A model generated the notes under the pieces. It ran no database searches. It saw only the letters and a program-made list of their open reading frames with translations, and was not told the origin of the DNA. DNA of 64,000 nt from Ruminococcus sp. (GTDB lineage Bacteria > Bacillota > Clostridia > Oscillospirales > Ruminococcaceae). Below, one piece after another: positions 32,502 through 41,205 of this stretch. Made by a program: the position numbers and the translations under genes. Numbering within the stretch: position 1 is the stretch's first letter; every line of letters begins with the position of its first letter. Location of the stretch: positions 1 through 64,000 of the forward strand of contig JAJBTZ010000035.1 in the NCBI GenBank assembly GCA_020860605.1. The letters are read 5' to 3'.

Positions 32502-33956
32502 TCAGCCTTCGTAATCGTTCAATGAGTATGGATCGTAGGCTGCGATCTGTTCGTTGAGCTGATTGATGTAGTAATCAAGCTGCTCGTTGTAGGATTCCTT
32601 CATCTGTGCCCATGTGGAGGCATCAGAGGAGGTTGCGAATCTTTCGAACGAATCAACTACTGAGTAGAGCTTGTCGCCATAGCCTTCGCCGTAGGTAACG
32701 ATAACATGATCTGCGGTTGAAAGCGCGTAGCACTCATCATACATCTCGAGCATCTCTTCGGTCCAGAGGTAGGTCTCCTCGAGCTGGAGTCTGTCGATGT
32801 CGACGACTGTCGGGTCGAGAACCTTGAATCTCATGCAGGCGGAAAGAAGAGCAACTCCCTCAGGGTTGGTAGCGCCCTGGATGATGCAGTAGCCGGTAGG
32901 AATGGACTCGGTGTAGTAGTTGCCGTCGCCATCATCGTCACGAGGAAGCGGGCAGAACATGAGCTCGCCGTCTTCCATGTCGCCCCAGACAGGGCTGATG
33001 GTGTCAACAGTGCCGGTGAACATCCAGGTACCGCCGAGATAGAACAGGCAGAGTCCTTCGTTCATACCGCCACCTTCAACGCTGTTTCTGATGGTCCAGC
33101 CGTTGTCCCAAACAGGATAGAGGCAGTTGTTCTTCGACAGCTCATAGAGGAGGTTTGCTGCACGCTCGATAGCTGCGGAGTCGATGTTGGATGCAAACTG
33201 CTGGGTTTCGGTGTCATATGTGACGATTGTCTCACCGCAGGAATGCATGAGAGCAAGACCATAGTACCAACCGTCGAGAGCATATCTGTTCTCAGACTCG
33301 TCGGTGAAGTCTATACACATCTCATAGAAGACATCCCAGGTCCACTCGTCGTTGTAGTAGAGCTCGGCAGGATCGTCGTAGCCGTACTCTTCCATAACTC
33401 TTCTGTTATAAGCGACAACATTGTTGAATGTGTTGTCATAAACAATAACATAAGGTCTGTCCTTGATTGAATAGTAGCTGTAGGCATAGTTCTTCTCGCC
33501 TTCCCAAAGCGGGTCGTCGTAGTCTATGTAATCGTCAACGGGGACGAACATGCCCTTAACGCAGTTAGTGGGGAAGATATCATCATGTCCGGGATAGAAG
33601 TCTGGCGAGTTGGAAGCCAAAATGAGGTTTGCAAGCTCATCAAATCTGGTGTCCCAAGTGCACTCATACCACTCGACGGAGCAACCATACTTCTCCTGGA
33701 AGGTCCAGTAGCCGGAATTGATAATTTCATCATCTGAATAGTTCTGCATATCATCGTACCAAGCGAACCAAGTGATACTTGTTCCTGCTGCCTCTGCATC
33801 CTCAACATCAGGAAGCATAATTCCTGCAGCCTTAAGGATAGCCTCGGCGTCCTCGGTAGCGAAGGTAAGCTGAATTACTTCTCTTGAAGAGCTGCCGCAG
33901 CCGACCAAAGCCACGATCATAAGTCCTGCGAGAAGCATTGCTATTACTCTTTTCAT
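32502..33956 (-). CDS. Extracellular solute-binding lipoprotein (third paralogue)
   Basis: The protein has 484 residues with the same start as 592-2043 (VALVGCGSSSREV, lipid Cys about residue 20) and about the same length. Shared blocks include FQEKYGCSVEWYE, NVVAYNRRVMEEYGYDDPAE, WTWDVFYEMC, FCPLPRDDDGDG and TDEMLEM-like ends. It is therefore a second full copy of this ABC-type binding protein, on the opposite strand and 30 kb away. Again no permease or ATPase gene adjoins it. GGAGG lies ten bases before ATG. Orphan copies may use a shared permease elsewhere; the ligand is unknown. Confidence 0.82.
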   Translation of the reverse strand: MKRVIAMLLAGLMIVALVGCGSSSREVIQLTFATEDAEAILKAAGIMLPDVEDAEAAGTSITWFAWYDDMQNYSDDEIINSGYWTFQEKYGCSVEWYECTWDTRFDELANLILASNSPDFYPGHDDIFPTNCVKGMFVPVDDYIDYDDPLWEGEKNYAYSYYSIKDRPYVIVYDNTFNNVVAYNRRVMEEYGYDDPAELYYNDEWTWDVFYEMCIDFTDESENRYALDGWYYGLALMHSCGETIVTYDTETQQFASNIDSAAIERAANLLYELSKNNCLYPVWDNGWTIRNSVEGGGMNEGLCLFYLGGTWMFTGTVDTISPVWGDMEDGELMFCPLPRDDDGDGNYYTESIPTGYCIIQGATNPEGVALLSACMRFKVLDPTVVDIDRLQLEETYLWTEEMLEMYDECYALSTADHVIVTYGEGYGDKLYSVVDSFERFATSSDASTWAQMKESYNEQLDYYINQLNEQIAAYDPYSLNDYEG

Positions 33957-34181
33957 TAAAGCACCTCCGAAAAATTTTGCAAAAAACTTATATCATCTCC
34001 GCAAGCGCATGGGATTCAAGAGCTACCTCATGCAACCATTTTCAACCCGATATAATTTGCACCTTTGATGTTGAAAAATGAATATTCGGAGATATCAAGA
34101 TTATACACCTTTTCACATTAGATTTCAATCGTCATTTTATACAAGAAAAGCTGATGCATTTTGTGCAGGATGCACAACTAA

Positions 34182-34224
34182 GCGGTCAGATGTGCCACTG
34201 CACACCCGACCGCATTTTGTTTTC
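34182..34224 (+). terminator. Orphan terminator-like hairpin
   Basis: Stem GCGGTC / GACCGC with inner GTGC / GCAC, then ATTTTGTTTT. No plus-strand gene lies upstream for 2 kb, so it may end a small RNA or be a relic. Confidence 0.45.
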
Positions 34225-34267
34225 GTGAAGGGATGTTGGGGGATGATGTTAATATTTTAACACAATT

Positions 34268-34368
34268 CACCCCTCCACCACTGGCTTCGCCAGCGGTCCC
34301 CCGGCTTTGCCGAAGGCAAAGTGTCCCCCTCTCGGGGGAGGCTTTGACTGACTCAAGGATAGGTTCTG
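34268..34368 (-). repeat. Terminator-linked repeat, family B copy 2
   Basis: CACCCCTCCACCACTGGCTT, GGTCCCCCGGC, CTCTCGGGGGAGGCTTTGAC and AAGGATAGGTTCTGG. As in copies 1 and 3 it lies directly beyond a minus-strand terminator. A short extra hairpin (CTTTGCCGAAGGCAAAG) is inserted in its middle. Confidence 0.7.
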
Positions 34369-34378
34369 GTGAATGCAC

Positions 34379-34410
34379 AAAAAAGGGGCGCCGGCTTCGC
34401 CAGCGCACCC
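34379..34410 (-). terminator. Terminator downstream of repeat-rich secreted protein
   Basis: Read on the minus strand: stem GGGTGCGCTGGC / GCCGGCGCCCC with a three-base loop, then six T. It ends the transcript of 34544-37231 after a long 3' region. Confidence 0.7.
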
Positions 34411-34456
34411 CTCAGTCAGCCCTTCGGGCTGCCAGCTCCCCTAAGCGTAGGGGAGC
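34408..34456. repeat. Family A fragment (one arm)
   Basis: CCCCTCAGTCAGCCCTTCGG followed by GCTGCCAGCTCCCCT and its inverse AGGGGAGCC. Only the left arm of the element is present. Confidence 0.6.
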
Positions 34457-34543
34457 CTTATTTCCGAACTTTTAGCCTCTCCGCAGTTCGCTTGCGAACT
34501 GTATGCCCAGGAGAGGGGGGCCATACGAAACATGGTGGAGTGG

Positions 34544-37231
34544 TTATTCGCTATCCGTCTCCCCTGCCTCAACGGGTTCGTCGATTTCGACGATTTCTTC
34601 GGTTATATCGGCAGTTTCCTCGGTGGCAACACCGATGTATTCGTGGCAGACGGTGCAGTAGCCGTTTTCGTCGACGGTGTGGGGGATGCTGGCGAGGTGG
34701 CCGCCAACGAATACGCCGTGGTATTGCTCATTGATGTAGATGACGCCACTGACGGCGGAGGTGTACTGATAGAACGTGACCGAAACGGTGACGGTTCCTG
34801 CTGGCATGGTGAATGAATATGTGCCGTCGCCATTATCTGTATAAGCAACGGTGTTTCCAGCGCTGTCGAGAATAACTACCTCTTTTACCTTATACAGACT
34901 GTTTGCAGTTGCAGTTATGGTGACCAAATCGCCCATGGTAGCGTTCGGCTTATCGACTGTAACAGTTCCGTTTGTGGTGGTTGAAGTTATTACCGAGTAA
35001 GTTGACTTCTTGAACGTTACATTTACGGTTACAGCATACTCAGGCATGGTGAAGCTATAAGCTCCGTTGTCAAGGTTGATGGTTGTGGTGACGTACTCAG
35101 TTCCGTTGTAATAGGTGTAGGTCACCGTATCGACTTCGTAGCCTTCCTCGGCAGTCGGGGTGACAGTGACGACTGTTCCTGCACTGGCAGACTCTGGGCT
35201 GATCGTGACCGAGCCGTTCGAGCTTTCAGACGTGGTGACGCTGAAGATAGACTGCTTGAACGTAGCGCTGACGGTTACAGGATATGCAGGCATGGTGAAG
35301 CTATAGTAGCCTTCGGTGTCAGGCTGGATGGTTGCGATGATGTCGTCAGTTCCGTCGTTATAGGTGTAGGTCACTGTCTCGACTTCATAGTCTTCGGCAG
35401 CGGTTGGGGTGACGGTAACCTTTGCTCCTTCACCGGCAGACTCTAGGCTGACCGCAATCGTGCCATTCTCAATATCTGCATCGACAGCTACCTCATACTC
35501 AGGAACGCTGAGCTGAAGATAGCCATAGGTCTCGTTAATGGTAATCACGTAGTTCGGGTCATCCGAGTGGAAATACTGCAAAGCTGCCTTGTAATACTCA
35601 GTATTATAACCCTCCTCTGCGGTTGTGATCTGAACAGGGTTTCCAGCAGTAGGCTTGATGTAGGTAGTGATACCGATGCTTGCACCATCGGTCAGCTCAC
35701 CGAGGATGATGAGAGCGCCATCATCGAGATACAGATTACAATCAACCGTATCAGTACCAGAAGTATAAGCATTTCCACTGATTACGGGAGCACCAGACAA
35801 ATTAAAGGTCACATTGCTGTCTACGTATACTCCAACGTAGTTGTCGGCATAGCTACCGCCGGTGATGGTCAGCGTGCTATTACCAGTAGCGTATATGCCG
35901 TATACCCAGCCAGAAATAGTACACGCTGATCCAAGACTTACGTTTCCAGAAGCATACTCATATATACCGATTATTTCGAAATCGGTCGACGTTATCGTAG
36001 ATGAGCCATAAGCGCTTCCAAGATCGCCTGCAATACTGGCCCATGCACTCAACTCCGACGAATCAATCGGCTCGGTTTCTGAAACTGACTTCTTGAACGT
36101 TGCACTGACGGTTACGTTGTAATAGGGCATGGTGAAGCTATAGACTCCCTCGGAAGCGGTGAGGGTTGTGGTGATGTCGTCAGTTCCGTCGTTATAAGTA
36201 TAGGAAACCGTGTCGACTTCGTAGCCCTCATCGGCAGTCGGGGTGACAGTAATTGTTGTATCTGCTATGGCGGACGTAGAGCTGACAGCAACTGAGCCGT
36301 TCGAGCATCTGGACGTGGAGACGTTGTAAACCGACGCCTTGAACGTTGCGCTGACAGTTACGGCATAATCAGGCATAGTGAAGCTGTAGACTCCATTGGA
36401 AGGAGTGATGGTTGTGGTGACGTCCTTAGTTCCGTTATTATACGTATATGTTACCTCGTCGACCTCATAGCCCTTATCGGCTTCTGGGGTTACGGTGACG
36501 GTCGTGCCTGAATAGGCAGTATCAGAACTGAAAGTGACACTACCGTTTTCAATATTCTTATCTGCGGTTACAGTGCTTTCAACAGGAAGATAGAGCTCAA
36601 GATATCCGCCTGTTTCGTTAATACGAATATCATAGGTCGGGTCATCCGAGAAGAAATAGTCGACAGCGGTCTTGTAGCGCGTCGTAGTTGTCTCAGCAGT
36701 TGTAATCTGAACCGGGTTGTTTGCTGTAGGCTTTGTGTTTGTGGTAACACCAATGCTTGCACCACTGGACAGGGTACTAAGAGTGATGAGAGCACCGTCG
36801 TCAAGATAAACGTTACAATCGACAGTTTTGCCGTTGGAAGTGTAGGAGTTGCCACTGATTACAGTTGCTCCTGAAATTCCCAAAGTAGAATTCGAGCCAC
36901 CAACGTATATACCGCAGTTGTTGGAGGAAAAAGTGCCGCCTGAAATGGTCACAGTACCGCCATCTTCAATGTATACTCCATATGCGTAATTAGTTATCGA
37001 GGAATATTTGCCTTTAGTTGCGCCAAAAGTGATAATACCACTCTTAGATACATAGACGCCAATAGAATTTGAATCCCCACTATAAGTATAAGCCTTGCTA
37101 TTCACATTACTACTTACTTCTAGTTTGATGCTCAACCCCGATGACGAAATCGGCTCGGTTGCCGTCACTGTCATCGTGAAGGTGCAGAGGCAGAGGGCTA
37201 TGGCGGTCAGGATGCTTAAAAATCTCTTCAT
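34544..37231 (-). CDS. Secreted beta-helix and InlB-type repeat protein
   Basis: The protein has 895 residues with a signal peptide (about 1-25). Two beta-helix-like stretches (GVYIEDGGTVTISGGTF; GIYATGNSTLTITGGSY) alternate with about five or six repeats of some 70 residues, each with GxVxVxxxSAxxGxxVTVTPxADxGYEVDxVTY, a YNNGT turn and YSFTMPxYxVTVSATFK. These match Listeria-Bacteroides/InlB-type repeats of surface proteins. The C-terminus is a short Cys-containing segment (CTVCHEYIG) and an acidic tail, without a sorting signal. It is exported; how it stays on the cell is unclear. Its mRNA starts with the structured leader at 37232-37370. Confidence 0.8.
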   Translation of the reverse strand: MKRFLSILTAIALCLCTFTMTVTATEPISSSGLSIKLEVSSNVNSKAYTYSGDSNSIGVYVSKSGIITFGATKGKYSSITNYAYGVYIEDGGTVTISGGTFSSNNCGIYVGGSNSTLGISGATVISGNSYTSNGKTVDCNVYLDDGALITLSTLSSGASIGVTTNTKPTANNPVQITTAETTTTRYKTAVDYFFSDDPTYDIRINETGGYLELYLPVESTVTADKNIENGSVTFSSDTAYSGTTVTVTPEADKGYEVDEVTYTYNNGTKDVTTTITPSNGVYSFTMPDYAVTVSATFKASVYNVSTSRCSNGSVAVSSTSAIADTTITVTPTADEGYEVDTVSYTYNDGTDDITTTLTASEGVYSFTMPYYNVTVSATFKKSVSETEPIDSSELSAWASIAGDLGSAYGSSTITSTDFEIIGIYEYASGNVSLGSACTISGWVYGIYATGNSTLTITGGSYADNYVGVYVDSNVTFNLSGAPVISGNAYTSGTDTVDCNLYLDDGALIILGELTDGASIGITTYIKPTAGNPVQITTAEEGYNTEYYKAALQYFHSDDPNYVITINETYGYLQLSVPEYEVAVDADIENGTIAVSLESAGEGAKVTVTPTAAEDYEVETVTYTYNDGTDDIIATIQPDTEGYYSFTMPAYPVTVSATFKQSIFSVTTSESSNGSVTISPESASAGTVVTVTPTAEEGYEVDTVTYTYYNGTEYVTTTINLDNGAYSFTMPEYAVTVNVTFKKSTYSVITSTTTNGTVTVDKPNATMGDLVTITATANSLYKVKEVVILDSAGNTVAYTDNGDGTYSFTMPAGTVTVSVTFYQYTSAVSGVIYINEQYHGVFVGGHLASIPHTVDENGYCTVCHEYIGVATEETADITEEIVEIDEPVEAGETDSE

Positions 37232-37370
37232 AAAAAATACCTCCTGTTTGTTTAGGAGGTCTTAGGGGTACCTCCTACACATGGGTGTACGGAGGTTTAT
37301 ATGGGTCTCGCGCGAAGCGCGAGTACCCCCCGCAGATTCAGCACTTTTGTAAGTGCACGATTACAAATTG
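37232..37370 (-). promoter_or_regulatory. Structured 5' leader A with hidden ribosome binding site
   Basis: Read on the minus strand from the promoter: hairpin GCACTT / AAGTGC; GGGGGGTA; hairpin CTCGCGC / GCGCGAG; ACCCATATAAA; hairpin CCTCCGTACAC / GTGTAGGAGG; and hairpin ACCTCCT / AGGAGGT whose 3' arm is the ribosome binding site, seven bases before ATG. Leader B at 39683-39838 has the same order of parts. Confidence 0.65.
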
Positions 37371-37377
37371 TACAAAT

Positions 37378-37406
37378 ATTATACCATATTTTGTAGAGGA
37401 TTGCAA
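37378..37406 (-). promoter_or_regulatory. Promoter of 34544-37231 transcript
   Basis: Read on the minus strand: TTGCAA (37406-37401), 17-base spacer, TATAAT (37383-37378). Confidence 0.7.
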
Positions 37407-37515
37407 TAGGTTTTTGGGGGATTTTAAAATTTTTTTGAGGGACTAACCCACCATTGTCGGCTCCGACGGCTGAAGCCGTCTCCGCCGACGCGATTTCAGG
37501 CTTCGCCTGAAATCG

Positions 37516-37589
37516 CACCCCTCCACCACGCTTCGCGTGGTCCCCCTCCCCTTCGGAGGAGGCTTTGACTGCCTTGAGGATAGGTTTTG
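37516..37589 (-). repeat. Terminator-linked repeat, family B copy 3
   Basis: CACCCCTCCACCACGCTTCG, GGTCCCCCTCCCCTTCGGAG, GAGGCTTTGACTGCCTTGAG and GATAGGTT. It lies directly beyond the terminator at 37601-37632. The 447-base gap 37232-37678 otherwise holds leader A, its promoter, AT-rich spacer and short CTTCG hairpins. Confidence 0.7.
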
Positions 37590-37600
37590 CCGAAGGCAAA

Positions 37601-37632
37601 AAGTTCCCCACCATAACGGCAGGGAGCTTTTT
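37601..37632 (-). terminator. Terminator of wall-anchored protein gene
   Basis: Read on the minus strand: arms AGCTCCCTGCC and GGTGGGGAACT (one mismatch, two wobbles), then TTTTTG. It lies about 47 bases after the stop at 37679. Confidence 0.7.
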
Positions 37633-37678
37633 GGGATGTTTTGTTCGGGTTTTAAGCCCTCCACATTATTTCAGCACG

Positions 37679-39682
37679 TCATCTTCTTTTCGAGGAGACT
37701 GCTGCCAGAGCAGCCATTGCCATCGGGATGAGCGAGAGGGCAATGCCAGTTGTCGGGTTGGATTCTTCCACATCAGAGTCATCGACGTCGATATCGTCTG
37801 GCTCTTCGTCAGTGTCAGCTTCTTCAACGGGGTCTGTGATTTCGATCTCTTCCAAAGTTGTATTTGCAGGAATCAGGCCTGCAATCGCATTCTCGATCTG
37901 AGTCGCCATCGCAGAAACGCTCGACTGCTGCAGCATGTTGCAATTCCAGTTTACGGCATTGATTGCGTCTGTAACGTCAGAAAAGTTGGTGTAATCATCA
38001 GGATTAAGAGCATTTGCCTTTGCAATCGCATTGTTGACTGCTGTGTAGTCAGCACGAATAGTTAAAAGAACGGAGTAATCGGGACGAGAAGCTGAAGAAT
38101 TGGTCTCGGTAACCTCCTTGAAGTCAGCAGAAATTACCACTCCACATTCAGGTGCGGTGAAACTGTAGACATAAGCCGTGACTGACTCGCTGTTATATGT
38201 TGTAGCATAGGTTTCCTGCAAAGTAAGCGTTACGGTATTACCAACTGCATCAACAGCAGTGACTTCTCCGTCAAGCTCATAACCACTGCTAACATACATT
38301 GTAAACGAGACTTCATCGCCTGGAGTGGCATAAGCAACTCCGTCAATCCTTGCCTGTGGATACTCAATGTAGTACGAAACTGAACAATCATTAACCTGTA
38401 TCGCACCAATGAAGAAGTCCATCCAGACATCAGCATCAGGCATGATAAAGGTAAAGGTTCCATCGCCGTTATCTGTGCACTCTATTTCACACATTTCTCC
38501 CACATCGTTCAGGTAGAGAACCTGAGCCTGACTGATAGTATATTCAGATGTAACAGTTATCGTAACCTCTTCGCCCGCAACCGCGTAATTCTTGTTGGAA
38601 GTTGCATAGCCATAAGAATTGCTAAAGTTCGGGTCTATAGAATGAGCACCGTAAGGTATTGCCTTGATAACAACGTCGACGTAGTAGTAACTAGACTCCA
38701 CATAGGTTCCGTCTTCCGCAGAGCCGACATCTGCAATATAGCTCATAGTCAAAAGACCGTCTGTGCCGTCGGGGTCGTCTTCTGTTCCCGCAACAGGTGC
38801 TTTATAGTATGTAGCAGCCAGTCCTATATTAGCTTCGTCACCGAGACTGCTAATCCAACTCGCCACTATTTCATCCCAATTCGGATGCGCTTCGCCATAA
38901 TAAACAGTCAGGAAATAATCATACCAACTATAATCATCGTTAGAGCCCAACTGGTCAATGTACATAACCTCATCGGTCTCCAAAAGCTCAGAAAGCGTTG
39001 CAATAAGTTCTTGGTTAGCCGCAAGGATTTCTGCGGTGGTAGGTGAACTCGTTGTTGCTACTATTGTGCCAGTTCTTCCAAAGGTGTAATCCTCATCAGG
39101 CAATGTAACGCGTATTCCAACAACTCCATCGACGGCTTCAACATTGTTTTCTATGTCCTCTGCGACAGGTTCGGAAAGATAATAGATGCTTACTTCCCAT
39201 GTGAGACTGTCGTCTATATCCCAAGTGTCCATAACAGAATTAACCCATGTGACAGCCTTCTCTTCGGTGTTTTCGCCGTCATAGGCTTCAAGGTCTTCCT
39301 GAGCTATAGTCCAGTCGTACTCCGCAAATAGAGTGTATTCAAGTTCATGCACAGATTCTTTGACAATTTCGCCACTGACCAGAACATCATAGTCAGGCAT
39401 TACAAAAGTAGCAGATGTGTGGTCATCTCTGATGGTGTACTCAACATCACTCATGTATGTATAAGCATTATTCTCATATGTATAAAAATACAATTCATAG
39501 ATGCCAAGCCCTTCGCCTGGGGTAACTGTCACTTCAGTTCCCGCTTCGGCAGATGAATAGCTCAATGTTGCATCAACCCATAGGATAGTTGCACTATGAG
39601 AGCCATCCGCAAACACTCCCATCGGGAGTATTGAAACCACCATCAGCACGCTGAGAAGAACGCACAGTAGTTTTTTTGCCAT
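37679..39682 (-). CDS. Secreted wall-anchored protein with NPTTG sorting signal
   Basis: The protein has 667 residues: signal peptide (about 1-26), several beta-rich domains including short repeats with GTFTFIMPDADV and VYSFTAPECGVVISADFKEV that recall the InlB-type repeats of 34544-37231, a helical FIVAR-like segment near residue 545-615 (YTAVNNAIAKANALNPDDYT), an Asp/Glu-rich stretch, and a C-terminus NPTTG, hydrophobic helix, KRR. That last part is the layout of a sortase signal with NPxTG instead of LPxTG. It should be joined to the cell wall. Function is probably structural or adhesive. AGGAGG lies eight bases before ATG, inside a leader hairpin. No sortase gene is in the window. Confidence 0.8.
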   Translation of the reverse strand: MAKKLLCVLLSVLMVVSILPMGVFADGSHSATILWVDATLSYSSAEAGTEVTVTPGEGLGIYELYFYTYENNAYTYMSDVEYTIRDDHTSATFVMPDYDVLVSGEIVKESVHELEYTLFAEYDWTIAQEDLEAYDGENTEEKAVTWVNSVMDTWDIDDSLTWEVSIYYLSEPVAEDIENNVEAVDGVVGIRVTLPDEDYTFGRTGTIVATTSSPTTAEILAANQELIATLSELLETDEVMYIDQLGSNDDYSWYDYFLTVYYGEAHPNWDEIVASWISSLGDEANIGLAATYYKAPVAGTEDDPDGTDGLLTMSYIADVGSAEDGTYVESSYYYVDVVIKAIPYGAHSIDPNFSNSYGYATSNKNYAVAGEEVTITVTSEYTISQAQVLYLNDVGEMCEIECTDNGDGTFTFIMPDADVWMDFFIGAIQVNDCSVSYYIEYPQARIDGVAYATPGDEVSFTMYVSSGYELDGEVTAVDAVGNTVTLTLQETYATTYNSESVTAYVYSFTAPECGVVISADFKEVTETNSSASRPDYSVLLTIRADYTAVNNAIAKANALNPDDYTNFSDVTDAINAVNWNCNMLQQSSVSAMATQIENAIAGLIPANTTLEEIEITDPVEEADTDEEPDDIDVDDSDVEESNPTTGIALSLIPMAMAALAAVSSKRR

Positions 39683-39838
39683 AAAAAATTCCTCCTAAAT
39701 AGTCTTTACGGCGACTACGGAGGAAAAATATAAAAGCCTCCGGAGCACCGATTTAGTGTCGGAGGTTGTTAGTGGGCACGCCGAAGGCGTTACCCCCCCA
39801 CACAGATTTTTACATTTTGGGAGATACCTCTCCCTACT
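39683..39838 (-). promoter_or_regulatory. Structured 5' leader B with hidden ribosome binding site
   Basis: Read on the minus strand from the promoter: hairpin GGGAGA / TCTCCC; GGGGGGGTA; hairpin ACGCC / GGCGT; TGCCCACTAACAA; hairpin CCTCCG / CGGAGG; and hairpin CCTCCGTAGTC / GACTATTTAGGAGG whose 3' arm is the ribosome binding site, eight bases before ATG. The order matches leader A although most stem sequences differ. The remaining bases to 39923 are AT-rich with nothing evident. Confidence 0.65.
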
Positions 39839-39844
39839 ACGACA

Positions 39845-39873
39845 AGTGTATCACAGTTCGGCATACTTGTCAA
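39845..39873 (-). promoter_or_regulatory. Promoter of 37679-39682 transcript
   Basis: Read on the minus strand: TTGACA (39873-39868), 17-base spacer, TACACT (39850-39845). Confidence 0.75.
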
Positions 39874-39923
39874 TATGATTATTTGAAATTTTTATAATTT
39901 AGGCGGTTGAGGCAGAAAATGTT

Positions 39924-39958
39924 GAAAAAAAGCGGAGAAGCTTTTCACTTCTCCGCTT
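39924..39958 (-). terminator. Terminator of acn-icd operon
   Basis: Read on the minus strand: stem AGCGGAGAAG / CTTCTCCGCT, seven-base loop, seven T. Confidence 0.92.
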
Positions 39959-39969
39959 GTTGTTTTTTC

Positions 39970-41181
39970 TTACATCAGCTTGCCAAGGGCGTCAGCTATC
40001 GCCCCAATAAACTCCTCGGTGGAAACCGACTGCTTATTCTCGAGGGTCGAGAGGGCTGCCATGTCGCCGGTCATGATGCCACTCTCGATGGTCGAGATGG
40101 TGGCTTTCTCGAGGTTGTCGGCGTACTGGCAGAGCTCTGGGATGTTGTCGAGCTCACCGCGCTTGCGGAAGGCGCCGGACCAGGCGAAGATGGTCGCTAC
40201 TGGGTTCGTCGAGGTACGCTCGCCCTTGAGATACTTGTAGTAGTGGCGCTGGACGGTGCCGTGGGCAGCTTCGTATTCATAGACGCCATCGGGAGAGACG
40301 AGGACGGAGGTCATAAGTCCTAAACTGCCATAGGCGGTCGCGACCATGTCGCTCATGACGTCGCCATCATAGTTCTTGCAGGCCCAGATAACTCCGCCAT
40401 TTGAGCGGACGATTCTGGCGACAACGTCGTCGATGAGGGTGTAGAAATACTCGATTCCAGCAGCTTCGAACTTCTCCTTATACTCGGTCTCGTAAATCTC
40501 CGCGAAGATGTCCTTGAAATGGTGGTCATAGGTCTTAGAGATGGTGTCCTTCGCTGCGAACCAGACGTCCTGATGGGTGTCGAGGGCGTAGGAGAGGCAG
40601 GAACGGGCGAAGCTCTGGATCGACTTGTCAAGATTGTGGACGCCCTGGATGATTCCGGCGCTGGTTTTAAAGTCGTGGATGAGAGCTCTCGTCTCGTTGC
40701 CGCTTTCATCGGTGACGACGAGCTCAGCCTTGGAGCCCTGAGGGACGGCCAGCTCGGTGTTCTTGTAGATGTCGCCATAGGCGTGACGAGCGATGGTGAT
40801 CGGCTTCGTCCATGTGGGAATAAACGGGGTGATGCCCTTGACGATAATCGGGGTTCTGAAAACGGTGCCGTCGAGTATTGCACGGATGGTACCGTTCGGG
40901 GACTTCCACATCTCTTTTAAGTGGTACTCATCAACACGTGCTGCGTTCGGGGTGATGGTGGCACACTTGACGGCGACGCCATACTTCTTGGTGGCCTCAG
41001 CGCTGTCGATGGTGACCTGATCGTCGGTTTCGTTTCTGTGAACGAGTCCTAAGTCGTAATACTCGGTTTTCAGGTCGACGAACTGAGCGATGAGCTCGTC
41101 CTTTATCATCTGCCAGACAACTCTGGTCATCTCATCGCCATCCATCTCAACAAGCGGTGTTTTCATTTGGATTTTAGACAT
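39970..41181 (-). CDS. icd: Isocitrate dehydrogenase (NADP), eukaryote-like type
   Basis: The protein has 403 residues, the length of dimeric eukaryote-type NADP isocitrate dehydrogenases. Visible family blocks are [55 protein letters not shown], the substrate and metal region [17 protein letters not shown], and [14 protein letters not shown]. It turns isocitrate into 2-oxoglutarate and CO2 with NADPH formation in the cytoplasm. It lies 24 bases behind aconitase in one operon, with no citrate synthase in the window. The product 2-oxoglutarate is the substrate of the glutamate synthase encoded at 46463 onwards. GGGAGG lies eight bases before ATG. Confidence 0.95.
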   Translation of the reverse strand: MSKIQMKTPLVEMDGDEMTRVVWQMIKDELIAQFVDLKTEYYDLGLVHRNETDDQVTIDSAEATKKYGVAVKCATITPNAARVDEYHLKEMWKSPNGTIRAILDGTVFRTPIIVKGITPFIPTWTKPITIARHAYGDIYKNTELAVPQGSKAELVVTDESGNETRALIHDFKTSAGIIQGVHNLDKSIQSFARSCLSYALDTHQDVWFAAKDTISKTYDHHFKDIFAEIYETEYKEKFEAAGIEYFYTLIDDVVARIVRSNGGVIWACKNYDGDVMSDMVATAYGSLGLMTSVLVSPDGVYEYEAAHGTVQRHYYKYLKGERTSTNPVATIFAWSGAFRKRGELDNIPELCQYADNLEKATISTIESGIMTGDMAALSTLENKQSVSTEEFIGAIADALGKLM

Positions 41182-41205
41182 TTTGTTGACCTCCCTGTGT
41201 TGATA

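Larger units (their letters stand above)
33957..34543. other. Intergenic region: hairpins and repeats, no gene
   Basis: No coding gene is supported. It holds a poor AT-rich promoter region for 33956, an orphan plus-strand terminator-like hairpin (34182-34224), repeat B2, the terminator of the 34544 gene and a one-armed piece of family A. Confidence 0.65.

Noticed and set aside
37232-39838. Known c-di-GMP or other riboswitch in the two leaders
   Set aside because: CCTCCG resembles part of the c-di-GMP-I aptamer, but the required GGGxAAACC and tetraloop receptor parts are missing, so I do not name a known class.
39907-40323. Plus-strand open frame opposite the end of icd
   Set aside because: It is antisense to the isocitrate dehydrogenase gene and reads through its terminator; no similarity to a protein family is seen.
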